Shown: positions 7,649-16,660 of the stretch, piece after piece
Position numbering within the stretch: the first letter of the stretch is position 1
How the letters are laid out: every line of letters begins with the position of its first letter
Source of the DNA: Acinetobacter indicus CIP 110367
GTDB taxonomy: Bacteria > Pseudomonadota > Gammaproteobacteria > Pseudomonadales > Moraxellaceae
Length of the DNA: 64,000 nucleotides
NCBI RefSeq assembly: GCF_000488255.1
Contig: NZ_KI530745.1
Coordinates: 124,001-188,000, forward strand
Reading direction: 5' to 3'
The notes under the pieces: model-generated
What the model saw: the letters and a program-made list of their open reading frames with translations, nothing else
What the model was told of the DNA's origin: nothing
Databases searched by the model: none
Translations under genes and position numbers: made by a program

Positions 7649-8833
7649 ATGAGCAATTTAGATTTAAGCATTTATCAAACGAGTGAAAAATTATCGGCAC
7701 AACAAAAAAAGTTTAATCGATTGCTTGAGAAAATTGAGCAATTACAAATGGTATTGGCGGACTGGCAACAAGCGCAAAAACAAGTTCAAGAGGATGCAAG
7801 AGATGAGCTATTACCTTTATATCGTCAGTGGCACCACGTTTTGTTCGCTCAATTAGAGACGCTTTGGCAATATAAAAATACGCATAAAATCGCAAAAACA
7901 TATTTAGTGCGTTTAGATGAAAAAATTTCAATTTTAGCGAGTCAGCTGCTTAATAATCCGAATCTTTCTGAACAACAACATGAGTTGACGCTTATCATTG
8001 CTCAACATTATGAGCTGATAGAAGAAAGTGCTGATGCTGAAGAAGTCAGCTCTCATGTAAATGATCATTCGCATCAAGCGCATGATGCTGATGAAATGAT
8101 GCAAAAACAAGCCATAAAAGAAATGATAGCAGACCAAATCGGGGTACCCGTAGCTTGGCTTGACTTTGATTTGGATCTCAATAATCTCGACGCGTTTATG
8201 GAAAAAGTAAAAGATAAATTAGATCGAGAAGAAGCAAATTTTATTCAAAATCAGCTTAATGAAGATGAGCGTGATGAATATCAAAAGTTTGCTGAAAAGG
8301 AAAAAAAGAAAATTCTAAAGAAGCAAACACAGCTTGAAGAAGCGAAAAAAATGGCAGGGCAATCTCTAAAAAGCATTTATTCAAAAATTGCTGCCTTAAT
8401 TCACCCTGATCGAGAGCAAGATGAACAAAAGCGCATTGAAAAAACCGAATTATTACAGCAAGCAAATGCTGCATTAGAGGAAAAAGATTTGCTTACTCTT
8501 TTGAAATTGCGTGTTTTTACAGCGCAAGGTGATCAGGAACAGGCAACAAAAATCGCGAATGAGCATTTGAAATCTTATAATTTATTGTTGGAAGAGCAAA
8601 TAGAGAAATTGCAATTTGAAATAGATGATATTATTTATTCGTTTGATTGGATCGGCTCTGGTTTTTACAAACAGCGTTTTAAACCTGTTGATTTGACAAA
8701 AAAATATCAACGCGATTTAGCAGATATTCAAGCAAAACTGTTAAGAGATGAAAAGCGTTTAAATGATTATAAGGATTTTGATTACTTAAAAATTTTACTG
8801 AAAAGCAGAGCATTTAGTTGGTCATTTGAGTAA
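7649..8833 (+). CDS. J-domain-like protein, second of two tandem paralogues
   Basis: 394 residues, clearly related to the preceding gene. The N-terminal KFNRLLEKIEQLQ parallels KLNRLIDEIEQQK, and the core SIYSKIAALIHPDRE carries HPD at 252-254, followed by NAALEEKDLLTLLKLR. It differs by a longer acidic, His-rich middle (about 125-215) and a different C-terminus. The pair looks like an old duplication. A strong terminator follows at 8858-8885. Whether both act with DnaK or with a dedicated partner cannot be told from sequence. Confidence 0.7.
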   Translation: MSNLDLSIYQTSEKLSAQQKKFNRLLEKIEQLQMVLADWQQAQKQVQEDARDELLPLYRQWHHVLFAQLETLWQYKNTHKIAKTYLVRLDEKISILASQLLNNPNLSEQQHELTLIIAQHYELIEESADAEEVSSHVNDHSHQAHDADEMMQKQAIKEMIADQIGVPVAWLDFDLDLNNLDAFMEKVKDKLDREEANFIQNQLNEDERDEYQKFAEKEKKKILKKQTQLEEAKKMAGQSLKSIYSKIAALIHPDREQDEQKRIEKTELLQQANAALEEKDLLTLLKLRVFTAQGDQEQATKIANEHLKSYNLLLEEQIEKLQFEIDDIIYSFDWIGSGFYKQRFKPVDLTKKYQRDLADIQAKLLRDEKRLNDYKDFDYLKILLKSRAFSWSFE

Positions 8834-8857
8834 TTTTTAGCATTGATTGTCATTCAG

Positions 8858-8885
8858 AGCATCGTCATTTTGACGATGCTTTTTT
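8858..8885 (+). terminator. terminator of the J-domain gene pair
   Basis: Perfect 10-bp stem AGCATCGTCA/TGACGATGCT (8858-8867 with 8871-8880), then TTTTTT. Confidence 0.88.
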
Positions 8886-8925
8886 ATGCACTTTAACCCG
8901 CTGATTATTCGCCTTCGCCAAATCC

Positions 8926-9231
8926 ATGCGCCACACCGCTACTGATGCAGAACACCTCATGTGGCAAATACTTCGCGTCAAGCGATTTATGAATCTTAAA
9001 TTTCGTCGTCAGCATGTGATCAAACCTTATATTGTGGATTTTTACTGCCATGAAATTGGTTTGGTGATTGAGCTAGATGGTAGTCAGCATGGAACAGATG
9101 ATGCAATTAAATATGATGTCGAACGGACGAAGTTTTTAGAGGCTTTGGATTTAACCATTATTCGTTATTGGAATCATGAGGGTTTGGGGCACGGATGCGG
9201 CGTTGGAGGATTTGTGGCGAGTATGTTTTGA
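8926..9231 (+). CDS. DUF559 family endonuclease-like protein
   Basis: 101 residues matching the small DUF559 proteins, a Vsr-like (PD-(D/E)XK superfamily) nuclease fold. Visible family features are TDAEHLMWQILR, KFRRQHVIKPYIVDFYC and VIELDGSQH, where the D of VDF and the E-x-D of IELDG are likely catalytic-site residues. The usual N-terminal extension before the TDAE helix is short because a stop lies 24 bases upstream of the ATG, so it may be slightly truncated. The cellular role of this family is not established. It lies beside REP-like repeats. Confidence 0.75.
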   Translation: MRHTATDAEHLMWQILRVKRFMNLKFRRQHVIKPYIVDFYCHEIGLVIELDGSQHGTDDAIKYDVERTKFLEALDLTIIRYWNHEGLGHGCGVGGFVASMF

Positions 9232-9242
9232 ATTAAAACATA

Positions 9243-9351
9243 CCTCTCCCTAACCCTCTTCTACAAGGAGAGGGAACTCCATTGTGAAATTCATACAGGC
9301 ATTAAATCAAATGACGCTCCCTCTCCCTATGGGAGAGGGTTGGGGTGAGGG
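9243..9351. repeat. inverted pair of REP-like palindromes
   Basis: Unit A (9243-9275) has CCCTCTTCT/AGGAGAGGG, a near-perfect hairpin. Unit B (9318-9351) has CCCTCTCCC-TAT-GGGAGAGGG, a perfect one. The flanking tails (CCTCTCCCTAA in A, TTGGGGTGAGGG in B) are inverted copies of each other with a few mismatches, so the two units form a head-to-head pair. Palindromes of this CCCTCTCCC type are widespread in proteobacterial intergenic DNA. Confidence 0.75.
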
Positions 9352-9428
9352 CTATTGATTTATGAATTCAGATAGAAAAGGGTCATTCTTAACGTAATTT
9401 TTCCAAAAAGCAGAAAAGGGATAGTTCG
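9352..9428 (-). pseudogene. ptuB: displaced 3' end of ptuB
   Basis: Read on the minus strand and joined to the ptuB codons before the IS256 target duplication, this piece continues the ptuB frame: after MLK it reads PNYPFSAFWKNYV, goes on for 12 more residues, and ends in INQ and a TAG at 9352-9354. It adds 25 codons, giving a native PtuB of about 221 residues. The piece is now cut off from the gene by the IS and has no start of its own. Confidence 0.85.
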
Positions 9429-9436
9429 GTTTAAGC
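9429..9436. repeat. 8-bp target site duplication, left copy
   Basis: GTTTAAGC directly before the left IS end, repeated exactly at 10757-10764 after the right end. Eight bases is the usual duplication length for IS256-family elements. Confidence 0.9.
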
Positions 9437-10756
9437 GAGACTGTAAATTAAATTGTGTAATTGCCTGAATTTGCTATGTTCATATTCACAACGGAGTCAG
9501 GCAACATGATGAACGAACAAAAACTAAAAGACCTTGCAGCAGAATTTGCTAAAGGAATCAAAACAGAAGACGATCTCAATCAATTCACCCGATTGTTGAC
9601 TAAACTCACTGTTGAAACGGCTCTCAATGCCGAACTTACCGAACATCTCGGACATGAAAAGAATGCTCGTAAGAACGGTTCAAATGCTCGTAACGGTTAT
9701 TCCAGTAAGACCGTGCTGAGCGATGATGGTGAGATTGAGATCACCACACCACGAGATCGTGATGGCACATTTGAGCCACAGCTAATTAAAAAGAATCAGA
9801 CTCGTATCACGCAAATGGATAACCAAATTCTATCCCTTTATGCCAAAGGCATGACTACCCGTGAAATCGTGGCTACTTTCAAAGAAATGTACGATGCTGA
9901 TGTATCGCCAACGCTTATTTCCAAGGTGACTGATGCTGTTAAGGAGCAAGTCGCTGAATGGCAAAACCGTCCGCTGGATGCACTCTATCCCATCGTCTAT
10001 ATGGACTGTATTGTAGTTAAAGTCCGTCATAATGGCAGTGTTATCAACAAGGCTGTATTCCTTGCCTTAGGCATTAATCTTGATGGACAGAAAGAACTGC
10101 TCGGCATGTGGATGGCTGAGAATGAAGGTGCAAAGTTCTGGCTGAATGTCCTGACTGAGCTTAAAAACCGAGGGTTGCAGGATATTCTGATCGCCTGTGT
10201 GGATGGACTAAAAGGCTTTCCTGATGCCATTAACAGCGTATACCCGCAAACCCATATCCAGCTGTGCATTATCCATATGCTGCGTAACAGCTTGAAATAC
10301 GTATCATGGAAAGATTACAAGGCCGTCACTCAGGATTTAAAAACCGTTTATCAGTCACCTACTGAAGAGGCAGCCTTGATGGCCTTGGATCAATTCGCCC
10401 AAACATGGGATGACAAGTACCCACAGATCAGCAAAAGCTGGCGTACACACTGGGAGAATCTAAATACCTTCTTTGCTTATCCAGCCGAGATACGCAAAGC
10501 CATCTATACCACCAATGCGATCGAATCATTAAACAGCGTAATACGTCAGGCGATCAAAAAGCGTAAAGTCTTTCCAACGGATGATTCTGTACGTAAAGTG
10601 ATTTACCTGGCAATTGATGCAGCGTCTAAAAAGTGGAATATGCCTATTCGCGACTGGCGTTTAGCCATGAGCCGCTTTATTATTGAATTCGGTGACCGCT
10701 TAAGCAATCACCTTTAAATTTATGAAAAGCAATTACACAAAATTATTTACAGGCTC
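9437..10756 (+). mobile_element. complete IS256-family insertion sequence
   Basis: 1320 bp, bounded by imperfect inverted repeats of about 30 bp. The left end starts GAGACTGTAAATTAAATT. The right end, read inward on the other strand, starts GAGCCTGTAAATAATTTT, and both share TGTGTAATTGC. It is flanked by the exact 8-bp duplication GTTTAAGC and carries one intact transposase gene. The intact duplication and frame argue for a recent insertion that may still be mobile. It interrupts the 3' end of ptuB. Confidence 0.93.
9506..10717 (+). CDS. IS256-family (mutator-type) transposase
   Basis: 403 residues from the ATG at 9506, which has an ACGGAG site nine bases upstream; the frame is also open further upstream, but that part lies in the terminal repeat. 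The DDE residues are seen in YMDCIVVKVRHNG, ACVDGLKGFPDAI and TTNAIESLNSVIRQ. The N-terminal DNA-binding region (NARNGYSSKTV) and the helical insert (IHMLRNSLKYVS) match IS256 transposases. Full length, with no frameshift. Confidence 0.93.
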   Translation: MMNEQKLKDLAAEFAKGIKTEDDLNQFTRLLTKLTVETALNAELTEHLGHEKNARKNGSNARNGYSSKTVLSDDGEIEITTPRDRDGTFEPQLIKKNQTRITQMDNQILSLYAKGMTTREIVATFKEMYDADVSPTLISKVTDAVKEQVAEWQNRPLDALYPIVYMDCIVVKVRHNGSVINKAVFLALGINLDGQKELLGMWMAENEGAKFWLNVLTELKNRGLQDILIACVDGLKGFPDAINSVYPQTHIQLCIIHMLRNSLKYVSWKDYKAVTQDLKTVYQSPTEEAALMALDQFAQTWDDKYPQISKSWRTHWENLNTFFAYPAEIRKAIYTTNAIESLNSVIRQAIKKRKVFPTDDSVRKVIYLAIDAASKKWNMPIRDWRLAMSRFIIEFGDRLSNHL

Positions 10757-11345
10757 GTTTAAGCATATTACTTATTCTTTCTACTAGATCATCTTTTTCT
10801 CTTTGTATTAAGCGATTTAAGCCTTTTTTAAGTTCGAAACGTAAGTTTTGCAAATAAGCATGCTCTTCAAGAATTTTTTCTTTCAAATATTGATGGCTTA
10901 TTTGTTGATTACCACTGTTTGCATTGTTATAGCATTGCTCTAATAAAGCTATGGTTTTATTTGTGAGTTCAAACAAATCAGAATCATTAGTTAATGTATT
11001 GGTTAAGATAATTTTTCCATTTGGAACACTTGGAGCTTCCAAAGAAATAGCAGTATCTACATTATGACTTTCTTCACAACAGTCGAGTAATTCCTTATGT
11101 CTTGAGCCTTTAATACCATTACAGTGAGAGCAAGCATAATAAAGATTATTCCAATCCGTTCTTAACTCTTCACTTTTATTAAGATGTGGTACAAAGTGTT
11201 CTACATTAACATTACCGAAATCCGCTTGTTCGCATAAATAACATTTAGACAAAAAATCTTTTTTCAATTGTTTAACTACAACTGGATCTGTGTAATCAGA
11301 ATTTGTCCAATCTTCAGGTTTATCTGAACGTGTAACTTTAAACAT
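10743..11345 (-). CDS. ptuB: HNH endonuclease PtuB of a Septu-type defence pair, C-terminus replaced by IS sequence
   Basis: 200 residues from ATG 11345 (AGGAG six bases upstream; an in-frame TTG just before is less likely). The HNH/zinc core is C35-x2-C38 (CYLC), E49-H50 in VEHFVPH, N67, and C72-x2-C75-N76 (CSHCNGIKG), matching the TIGR02646/PtuB type. The nuclease domain is N-terminal and intact. The final four codons (RACK) and the stop come from the right end of the IS256 element, replacing a native tail of 25 residues. It overlaps the ptuA stop by 8 bases, so the two are translationally coupled. AT-rich relative to the neighbours, as in a transferred defence module. Confidence 0.82.
   Translation of the reverse strand: MFKVTRSDKPEDWTNSDYTDPVVVKQLKKDFLSKCYLCEQADFGNVNVEHFVPHLNKSEELRTDWNNLYYACSHCNGIKGSRHKELLDCCEESHNVDTAISLEAPSVPNGKIILTNTLTNDSDLFELTNKTIALLEQCYNNANSGNQQISHQYLKEKILEEHAYLQNLRFELKKGLNRLIQREKDDLVERISNMLKRACK
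10757..10764. repeat. 8-bp target site duplication, right copy
   Basis: GTTTAAGC, identical to 9429-9436. It lies inside the ptuB coding sequence (codons for the MLK stretch). Confidence 0.9.
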
Positions 11346-12798
11346 CAAGATCTCCTAGTTCTTGATTATCTAATAAGTGATTTAGTGCTCTGAAATAAAA
11401 AGACTTTGACTCAACATCTATTTGTTTTACAAAAGGAGTAATATTTCTTAAAACATTCCTAAGTTTTTCATAACTATTTGGCTCATTATTTAAAATTTCA
11501 GCTATGGCTTTAATTTCTGATTCTAATTTTTCAGACTGTATTTCTACATGGAATAAACCTTTAATCACAGATTCATAAGAATAACGACTTAAATCTTCTT
11601 CAATAAGCTCATTAGTAGTTAGATCAAAAACAACAGTATTAGTATTTTGTGATGTTATGACAAAAGGTGAGTGTGTACTTACAATAAATTGAATGTTTGG
11701 AAATGCTTGTATTAAGAAAGGAAGTACCTTTTTTTGAAGTGTGATGTGGAGATGAACATCTATTTCATCTATTATTGCTATTCCTTTTAAATGTTCAGGT
11801 GCAATTTTTTGTATTTGTGCCCGCATCAATAAGTTTGCGTAAATATTAAAAATGGCTTTAAATCCAGAAGATAAATCATCAAGTGAAAAGGTTGTTCTAC
11901 TTTGCTTAATTAGAACTCTATTCCCATTTTTTGTGAAGATTAATTCTGTGGTATTGTTCTCTAAAATCCATTTTAGATCATTCTCAACTTTTATAAACCA
12001 TTTTTCAATTTCATTAATTTGCTTTATTTTAGTACCACTAGCTTTCCTGTGTTTGATTAATGATAAAAGCTCTAATTTTTGAAATAATAAATAAGCTTCA
12101 AGGGCACCCTCAATATCCGTCAATGATCCAGATTTTAAAAATTCATCATATGTTTTGAATTGATCTATTGAAATATCTTTTCTTGAAACACGAGAAGAGT
12201 CAAAAAAATAAATTGAATTTTTATCCCAAGAATGTAAAGCAACTTCAACTATTTTTTTATTTGCAATATATGAATCAATCATAGAGTTTAAATTTTTAAC
12301 ATAATTTTCAATATGTTCTGGCGCATAGTAATAAAAATATTTTTCATTTTTCTTCTCCAACTCTTTGGATATTTTTATAACTAATTTACCGTTTTCTGAA
12401 CTTTTAATTTTATTTGAGTTGTTTTTAAAGTAATTATCTTTATTCTTATTGAAATTATCAAATTTCTTTTTTAACTGTTTTTTGAATTCTGCTATTTCTT
12501 TTGAAAAAATATATTCTACTTGAGTATGCATTTCACTATTTAATATATATTTTAGGTGTTCATTCTCACTTTTTTTAAACTCTAGGGCGGAATGAAAATT
12601 CATAATACCAAAATTAATTTCTGAAATTATTTTATCTCTTAGAGGTTTATTATCCGTATTAGAATTACCTTTTAGATTATCTGTTAAATGATTAAGAAAT
12701 CTGGTTTTACCTGCACCATTATTACCTGTAATAATTAAGTTTTTACCTTCTAAAAAGAGTATTTTTTCATTAAAAAAGATGGTATGAATTGAGGACAT
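11338..12798 (-). CDS. ptuA: AAA/ABC-type ATPase PtuA of a Septu-type defence pair
   Basis: 486 residues. Walker A is GNNGAGKT (25-32), close to the N-terminus as in SMC/OLD-like ATPases. An ABC-like signature, LSSGFKAIFNIY, lies before Walker B GIAIIDEIDVHLH (about residue 345), followed by the switch block FIVSTHSPFVITS. Between Walker A and the signature is a long Lys/Asn-rich helical region. The following gene is an HNH nuclease of the PtuB type, and this two-gene order defines Septu, an anti-phage system in which PtuA and PtuB form one complex. Other ATPase plus HNH modules cannot be fully excluded. Very AT-rich. Confidence 0.82.
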   Translation of the reverse strand: MSSIHTIFFNEKILFLEGKNLIITGNNGAGKTRFLNHLTDNLKGNSNTDNKPLRDKIISEINFGIMNFHSALEFKKSENEHLKYILNSEMHTQVEYIFSKEIAEFKKQLKKKFDNFNKNKDNYFKNNSNKIKSSENGKLVIKISKELEKKNEKYFYYYAPEHIENYVKNLNSMIDSYIANKKIVEVALHSWDKNSIYFFDSSRVSRKDISIDQFKTYDEFLKSGSLTDIEGALEAYLLFQKLELLSLIKHRKASGTKIKQINEIEKWFIKVENDLKWILENNTTELIFTKNGNRVLIKQSRTTFSLDDLSSGFKAIFNIYANLLMRAQIQKIAPEHLKGIAIIDEIDVHLHITLQKKVLPFLIQAFPNIQFIVSTHSPFVITSQNTNTVVFDLTTNELIEEDLSRYSYESVIKGLFHVEIQSEKLESEIKAIAEILNNEPNSYEKLRNVLRNITPFVKQIDVESKSFYFRALNHLLDNQELGDLDV

Positions 12799-12805
12799 TT
12801 TTCTA

Positions 12806-12833
12806 AAATAAAGGGCTGAATAATCAGCCCTTT
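12806..12833 (-). terminator. valS terminator
   Basis: Perfect 10-bp stem AAAGGGCTGA/TCAGCCCTTT (12810-12819 with 12824-12833), followed on the minus strand by ATTTT. Confidence 0.75.
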
Positions 12834-12860
12834 ATACTACAAATGTGATTAAATTAACAA
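12831..12860 (-). promoter_or_regulatory. candidate ptuAB promoter
   Basis: On the minus strand TTGTTA (12855-12860) and TATAAA (12831-12836) are 18 bp apart. The -10 abuts the valS terminator stem, so a transcript starting here would lack one arm of the hairpin and escape termination. A plausible private promoter for the defence genes, but only by pattern. Confidence 0.4.
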
Positions 12861-12865
12861 CACAA

Positions 12866-15760
12866 TTAAAGCGCCGCAATCTGCTCCATATTCGCTTTAA
12901 TCTTCGCTAACTGGTCAGCAAACTCAGCAAGTTTCACTTTCTCGCCTTCAACCACAGCAGCAGGTGCTTTTGCTACAAAACCTTCATTTGCAAGTTTAGT
13001 CGCAATTTGGTCATGCTGCTTTTGAACTTTGTCTAAGTCTTTTTGTAGGCGACCTAATTCTGCTTTCGGGTCAATTAAGCCCTTCATTGGAACAAATACA
13101 GATACATGACCCACTACAGATGAAGAAGACAATGGCGGTTGTTCAGCATCTGCAAGGAAAGTAATGCTTTCAACTTTCGCCAATGCTTTAAACAACGGTT
13201 CAATACGTGCGATTTGTGCTTTTTCCGCATCAGTCGTGTTTTGAAGAAGAACAGGCAACAAACGCGCATTACCTAGGCCCATTTCACCACGGATGTTACG
13301 TACCGCACCAATCAAACCTTGCAGCCATTGCATATCTGCTTCAGCTTGTTCATTCACTAATGCTTGGTCAGCAACAGGGTACTGTGTGAGCATAATCGTT
13401 TCGCCAGAAATGTTGAGTTTCGGCGCAAGTGTTTGCCAGATTTCTTCTGTTAAGTAAGGCATCAACGGATGTGCCAAACGTAAAGAGGCTTCCATTACAG
13501 AAAGAAGCACACGACGCACTTCAGCTTTACGTTCAACCGATACGTTTTCGTCATTCAGAACCGGTTTCGTCAGCTCGACATACCAGTCACAGTATTCATT
13601 CCAAATGAACTCGTAAATCGCTTGTGCAGCCAAGTCTAAACGATAGGTCGCAAAGGCTTGTTGAACCGCAGCTTCCGCTTTTTGTAGACGGCTGACAATC
13701 CACTGCTCAGGCAATTCCCAAAGGTCTTGACGAACGTCTTGACCAATTACTTGATCTTCGCAGTTCATCATTACGAAACGGGTTGCGTTCCAGATTTTGT
13801 TGGCGAAGTTACGGTAACCTTCAACACGCTTCATGTCGAACTTGATGTCACGACCGGTGTTGGCAAGCGCACAGAATGTGAAACGAACCGCATCTGTACC
13901 GTAAGACTGAATCCCTTCAGGGAATTCTTTACGGGTCGATTTTTCAATCTTCGCCGCTTGTTTCGGGTTCATCAAACCTGTGGTACGTTTTTGTACTAAA
14001 GTTTCAAGATCAACACCATCAATCAAATCTAATGGGTCAAGCACGTTACCTTTAGATTTAGACATCTTCTGACCTTCGCCATCACGTACCAAACCGTGTA
14101 CATACACAGTTTTGAATGGTACTTGTGGCGTGCCATCTTCATTTTTCATGAAGTGCATCGTAAGCATGATCATACGAGCAACCCAGAAGAAGATGATGTC
14201 GAAACCTGTCACCAATACATCAGTCGGGTGGAAAGTATTTAAGAAATAGTTTTCTTTGTCTTTCGCTTCGTCACCTGTCCAACCTAAAGTTGAGAATGTC
14301 CAAAGACCAGAAGAGAACCATGTATCCAATACGTCTTCGTCTTGGTTCAATTCAACTTCAGGGGCAATACCGTTTTTCGCACGAACTTCTTCTTCGTTAC
14401 GACCCACGTAAACATTACCTTCTGCATCGTACCAAGCAGGGATACGGTGACCCCACCACAATTGACGCGAGATACACCAGTCTTGAATATTATTCATCCA
14501 CGCCATATACATGTTGCTGTACTGCTCAGGCACGAATTTGATACGACCGTCTTGAACCGCTTCAATCGCAGGTTTCGCAAGCGGTGCAATTTTTACATAC
14601 CATTGATCCGTCAATAACGGTTCAACGATGACACCTGAACGGTCACCGCGAGGTGGTTTCAAGGTGTATGGTTGAATTTGGTCTAACCAGCCTTCAGCTT
14701 CTGCTTGTTCGACTAACTTTTTACGTGCTTCAAAACGCTCTAAACCAATGTAGTCTGCAGGGGCAGGAATGGTTTTAGAAATTTGCTCGCCCGCTTTCGC
14801 GATGTATTCAAACTCAGCCAACACTTCAGCATTTTTGTTGAAGATGTTGATGATTGGCAACTCGCAGCGTTTACCTACTTCATAGTCATTGAAGTCGTGG
14901 GCAGGGGTGATTTTTACACAGCCTGTACCGAATTCTTTGTCGACATATTCATCTTTAACGATTGGAACAGCACGACCAGTGATTGGTAGGATTAGGTTTT
15001 GACCAACTAAGTGTGCATAGCGTTCGTCATCTAGAGCAACAGCAACTGCGGTATCACCTAATAAGGTTTCAGGACGCGTGGTTGCAACCACGATGTGATC
15101 TTTACCATCATGGGTACGAAGTGACTTATCTTCAAAGAAATATTTGAAGTGCCACAGTGAACCTGCTTCTTCTTTATCAGACTCAACTTCTAAGTCAGAT
15201 AGGGCAGTTTGTAATTTTGGATCCCAGTTTACAAGGCGTTTACCGCGGTAAATCAAGCCTTCTTCGTGAAGTTTTACAAACACTTCTTTCACTGCGTTTG
15301 ATAAACCTTCATCCATGGTGAAGCGTTCACGTGACCAGTCGACAGAAGAACCGAGGCGACGGATTTGACGGGTAATGTTACCGCCAGATTGTTCTTTCCA
15401 TTCCCATACTTTTTCGATGAACTTTTCACGGCCCAAGTCATGACGGCTAATGCCTTGCGCACCGAGCTGACGCTCTACCACCATTTGCGTTGCAATACCT
15501 GCGTGGTCGGTACCCGGTTGCCATAAGGTATTTTTACCTGACATACGGTTATAACGGGTTAATGCATCCATGATGGCATTGTTAAAACCATGACCCATGT
15601 GCAAGCTACCGGTGACGTTTGGTGGCGGAATCATGATACAGAAAGACTCGCCTTTTTCAGACGGCTTGAAGTAACCGCGCTCTTCCCACGTTTGGTACCA
15701 TTTTTTCTCGATCTCGGTCGGATCGTAAGTTGTAGCAATATTTTGCGCTGAATCAGTCAT
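12866..15760 (-). CDS. valS: valine--tRNA ligase
   Basis: 964 residues, normal length for bacterial ValRS. It charges tRNA-Val. The class I HIGH motif is HMGH (54-57, in [11 protein letters not shown]) and the KMSKS motif is KMSKSKGN (about residue 565). The large editing domain and the C-terminal coiled-coil arm ([18 protein letters not shown]) are present. It ends in its own terminator. Codon use matches a highly expressed housekeeping gene, in contrast to the ptu genes just downstream. Confidence 0.97.
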   Translation of the reverse strand: MTDSAQNIATTYDPTEIEKKWYQTWEERGYFKPSEKGESFCIMIPPPNVTGSLHMGHGFNNAIMDALTRYNRMSGKNTLWQPGTDHAGIATQMVVERQLGAQGISRHDLGREKFIEKVWEWKEQSGGNITRQIRRLGSSVDWSRERFTMDEGLSNAVKEVFVKLHEEGLIYRGKRLVNWDPKLQTALSDLEVESDKEEAGSLWHFKYFFEDKSLRTHDGKDHIVVATTRPETLLGDTAVAVALDDERYAHLVGQNLILPITGRAVPIVKDEYVDKEFGTGCVKITPAHDFNDYEVGKRCELPIINIFNKNAEVLAEFEYIAKAGEQISKTIPAPADYIGLERFEARKKLVEQAEAEGWLDQIQPYTLKPPRGDRSGVIVEPLLTDQWYVKIAPLAKPAIEAVQDGRIKFVPEQYSNMYMAWMNNIQDWCISRQLWWGHRIPAWYDAEGNVYVGRNEEEVRAKNGIAPEVELNQDEDVLDTWFSSGLWTFSTLGWTGDEAKDKENYFLNTFHPTDVLVTGFDIIFFWVARMIMLTMHFMKNEDGTPQVPFKTVYVHGLVRDGEGQKMSKSKGNVLDPLDLIDGVDLETLVQKRTTGLMNPKQAAKIEKSTRKEFPEGIQSYGTDAVRFTFCALANTGRDIKFDMKRVEGYRNFANKIWNATRFVMMNCEDQVIGQDVRQDLWELPEQWIVSRLQKAEAAVQQAFATYRLDLAAQAIYEFIWNEYCDWYVELTKPVLNDENVSVERKAEVRRVLLSVMEASLRLAHPLMPYLTEEIWQTLAPKLNISGETIMLTQYPVADQALVNEQAEADMQWLQGLIGAVRNIRGEMGLGNARLLPVLLQNTTDAEKAQIARIEPLFKALAKVESITFLADAEQPPLSSSSVVGHVSVFVPMKGLIDPKAELGRLQKDLDKVQKQHDQIATKLANEGFVAKAPAAVVEGEKVKLAEFADQLAKIKANMEQIAAL

Positions 15761-15944
15761 AGTTCGAACAGATCAAAAGTAGATAAAAAATTGCATCTAT
15801 TGTAGCAAAAAAAATGGCGACTTAGGCAGCCTGAATCATTGGCTTGTTTAAGCAATTGGCATCTGCACTTACTCGTCGTATGATGTAGGCAAATAACAAT
15901 GCGCAAAGTTCGCAGAACAACGACGAAAAAAAGCGAGAACAACA

Positions 15945-16640
15945 ATGACCTATTCAATCGCACTAAAATTAAGCCCAGCTACCTATCAGCGTTTTCAGCA
16001 GTTACATCAACAGTTTAACCAGGGTAATCCGCACAGTCTGGCCAAGCCTTTAGGCGAGGTGCTGTCACATATTTCCTGTGAAATTGTCGATCAGGTGTTT
16101 GGTGAAATTGCCCGGACCAGCAGCTCGCCCGACCGTGAATCGGAAAAGATTGTGCAGCAGGTGATGGATACCGTGCAAAAATATATGCCATGGTCGGTGT
16201 CATTTTTTGGCAATGACCGTCTGGTGCCGATGGTGAATTATCTGCAACAGAAAACCTATGAAAAAGAGGGGCAGGCCTATGTGGCCTATCCGGTCGATAA
16301 TGTGCTGATTAAAGAAACCTTGGGTTGTGTCGAACAAATCCGGCAGGGCAATAGTGCCTATATCCAGCCAGCCTTTCGGGCTTTTACCCAGATTGTCGAT
16401 CAGGGCGTGACCAGTCTGGTCCGCGAGCCAAAGAAAATGCTGAAGTTTAATTTTATGGTCGATAAAACCCTGACCGGGGTGATTCAGCTGACCACCCAGC
16501 TTGGCTATAAGCGGCTGGAAAAACTCGGCACCCAGTTTGATACCCGCATAACGGAACAGTATTTCAATCATTTTCTGGGCTTTGTGGGCAATGACCCGCA
16601 GCCAGAGCGCGGTTACACTGATATTCATCACAACAAATGA
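15945..16640 (+). CDS. conserved hypothetical protein
   Basis: 231 residues, no signal peptide or membrane segment, and I do not recognise a named domain. It starts MTYSIALKLSPATYQRF and has a central MPWSVSFFGNDRLVPMVNYLQQ stretch. It lies 20 bp before an SDR gene in the same direction, so the two are probably co-transcribed. Proteins like this seem to be conserved in Acinetobacter, but the function is not inferred. Confidence 0.7.
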   Translation: MTYSIALKLSPATYQRFQQLHQQFNQGNPHSLAKPLGEVLSHISCEIVDQVFGEIARTSSSPDRESEKIVQQVMDTVQKYMPWSVSFFGNDRLVPMVNYLQQKTYEKEGQAYVAYPVDNVLIKETLGCVEQIRQGNSAYIQPAFRAFTQIVDQGVTSLVREPKKMLKFNFMVDKTLTGVIQLTTQLGYKRLEKLGTQFDTRITEQYFNHFLGFVGNDPQPERGYTDIHHNK

Positions 16641-16660
16641 ACGTATAGAGGGACAGATTC

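Noticed and set aside
9243..9351. Possible CRISPR repeat
   Set aside because: Only two inverted units without regular spacers and no cas genes; a REP-like pair fits better. No CRISPR array was seen anywhere in the window.
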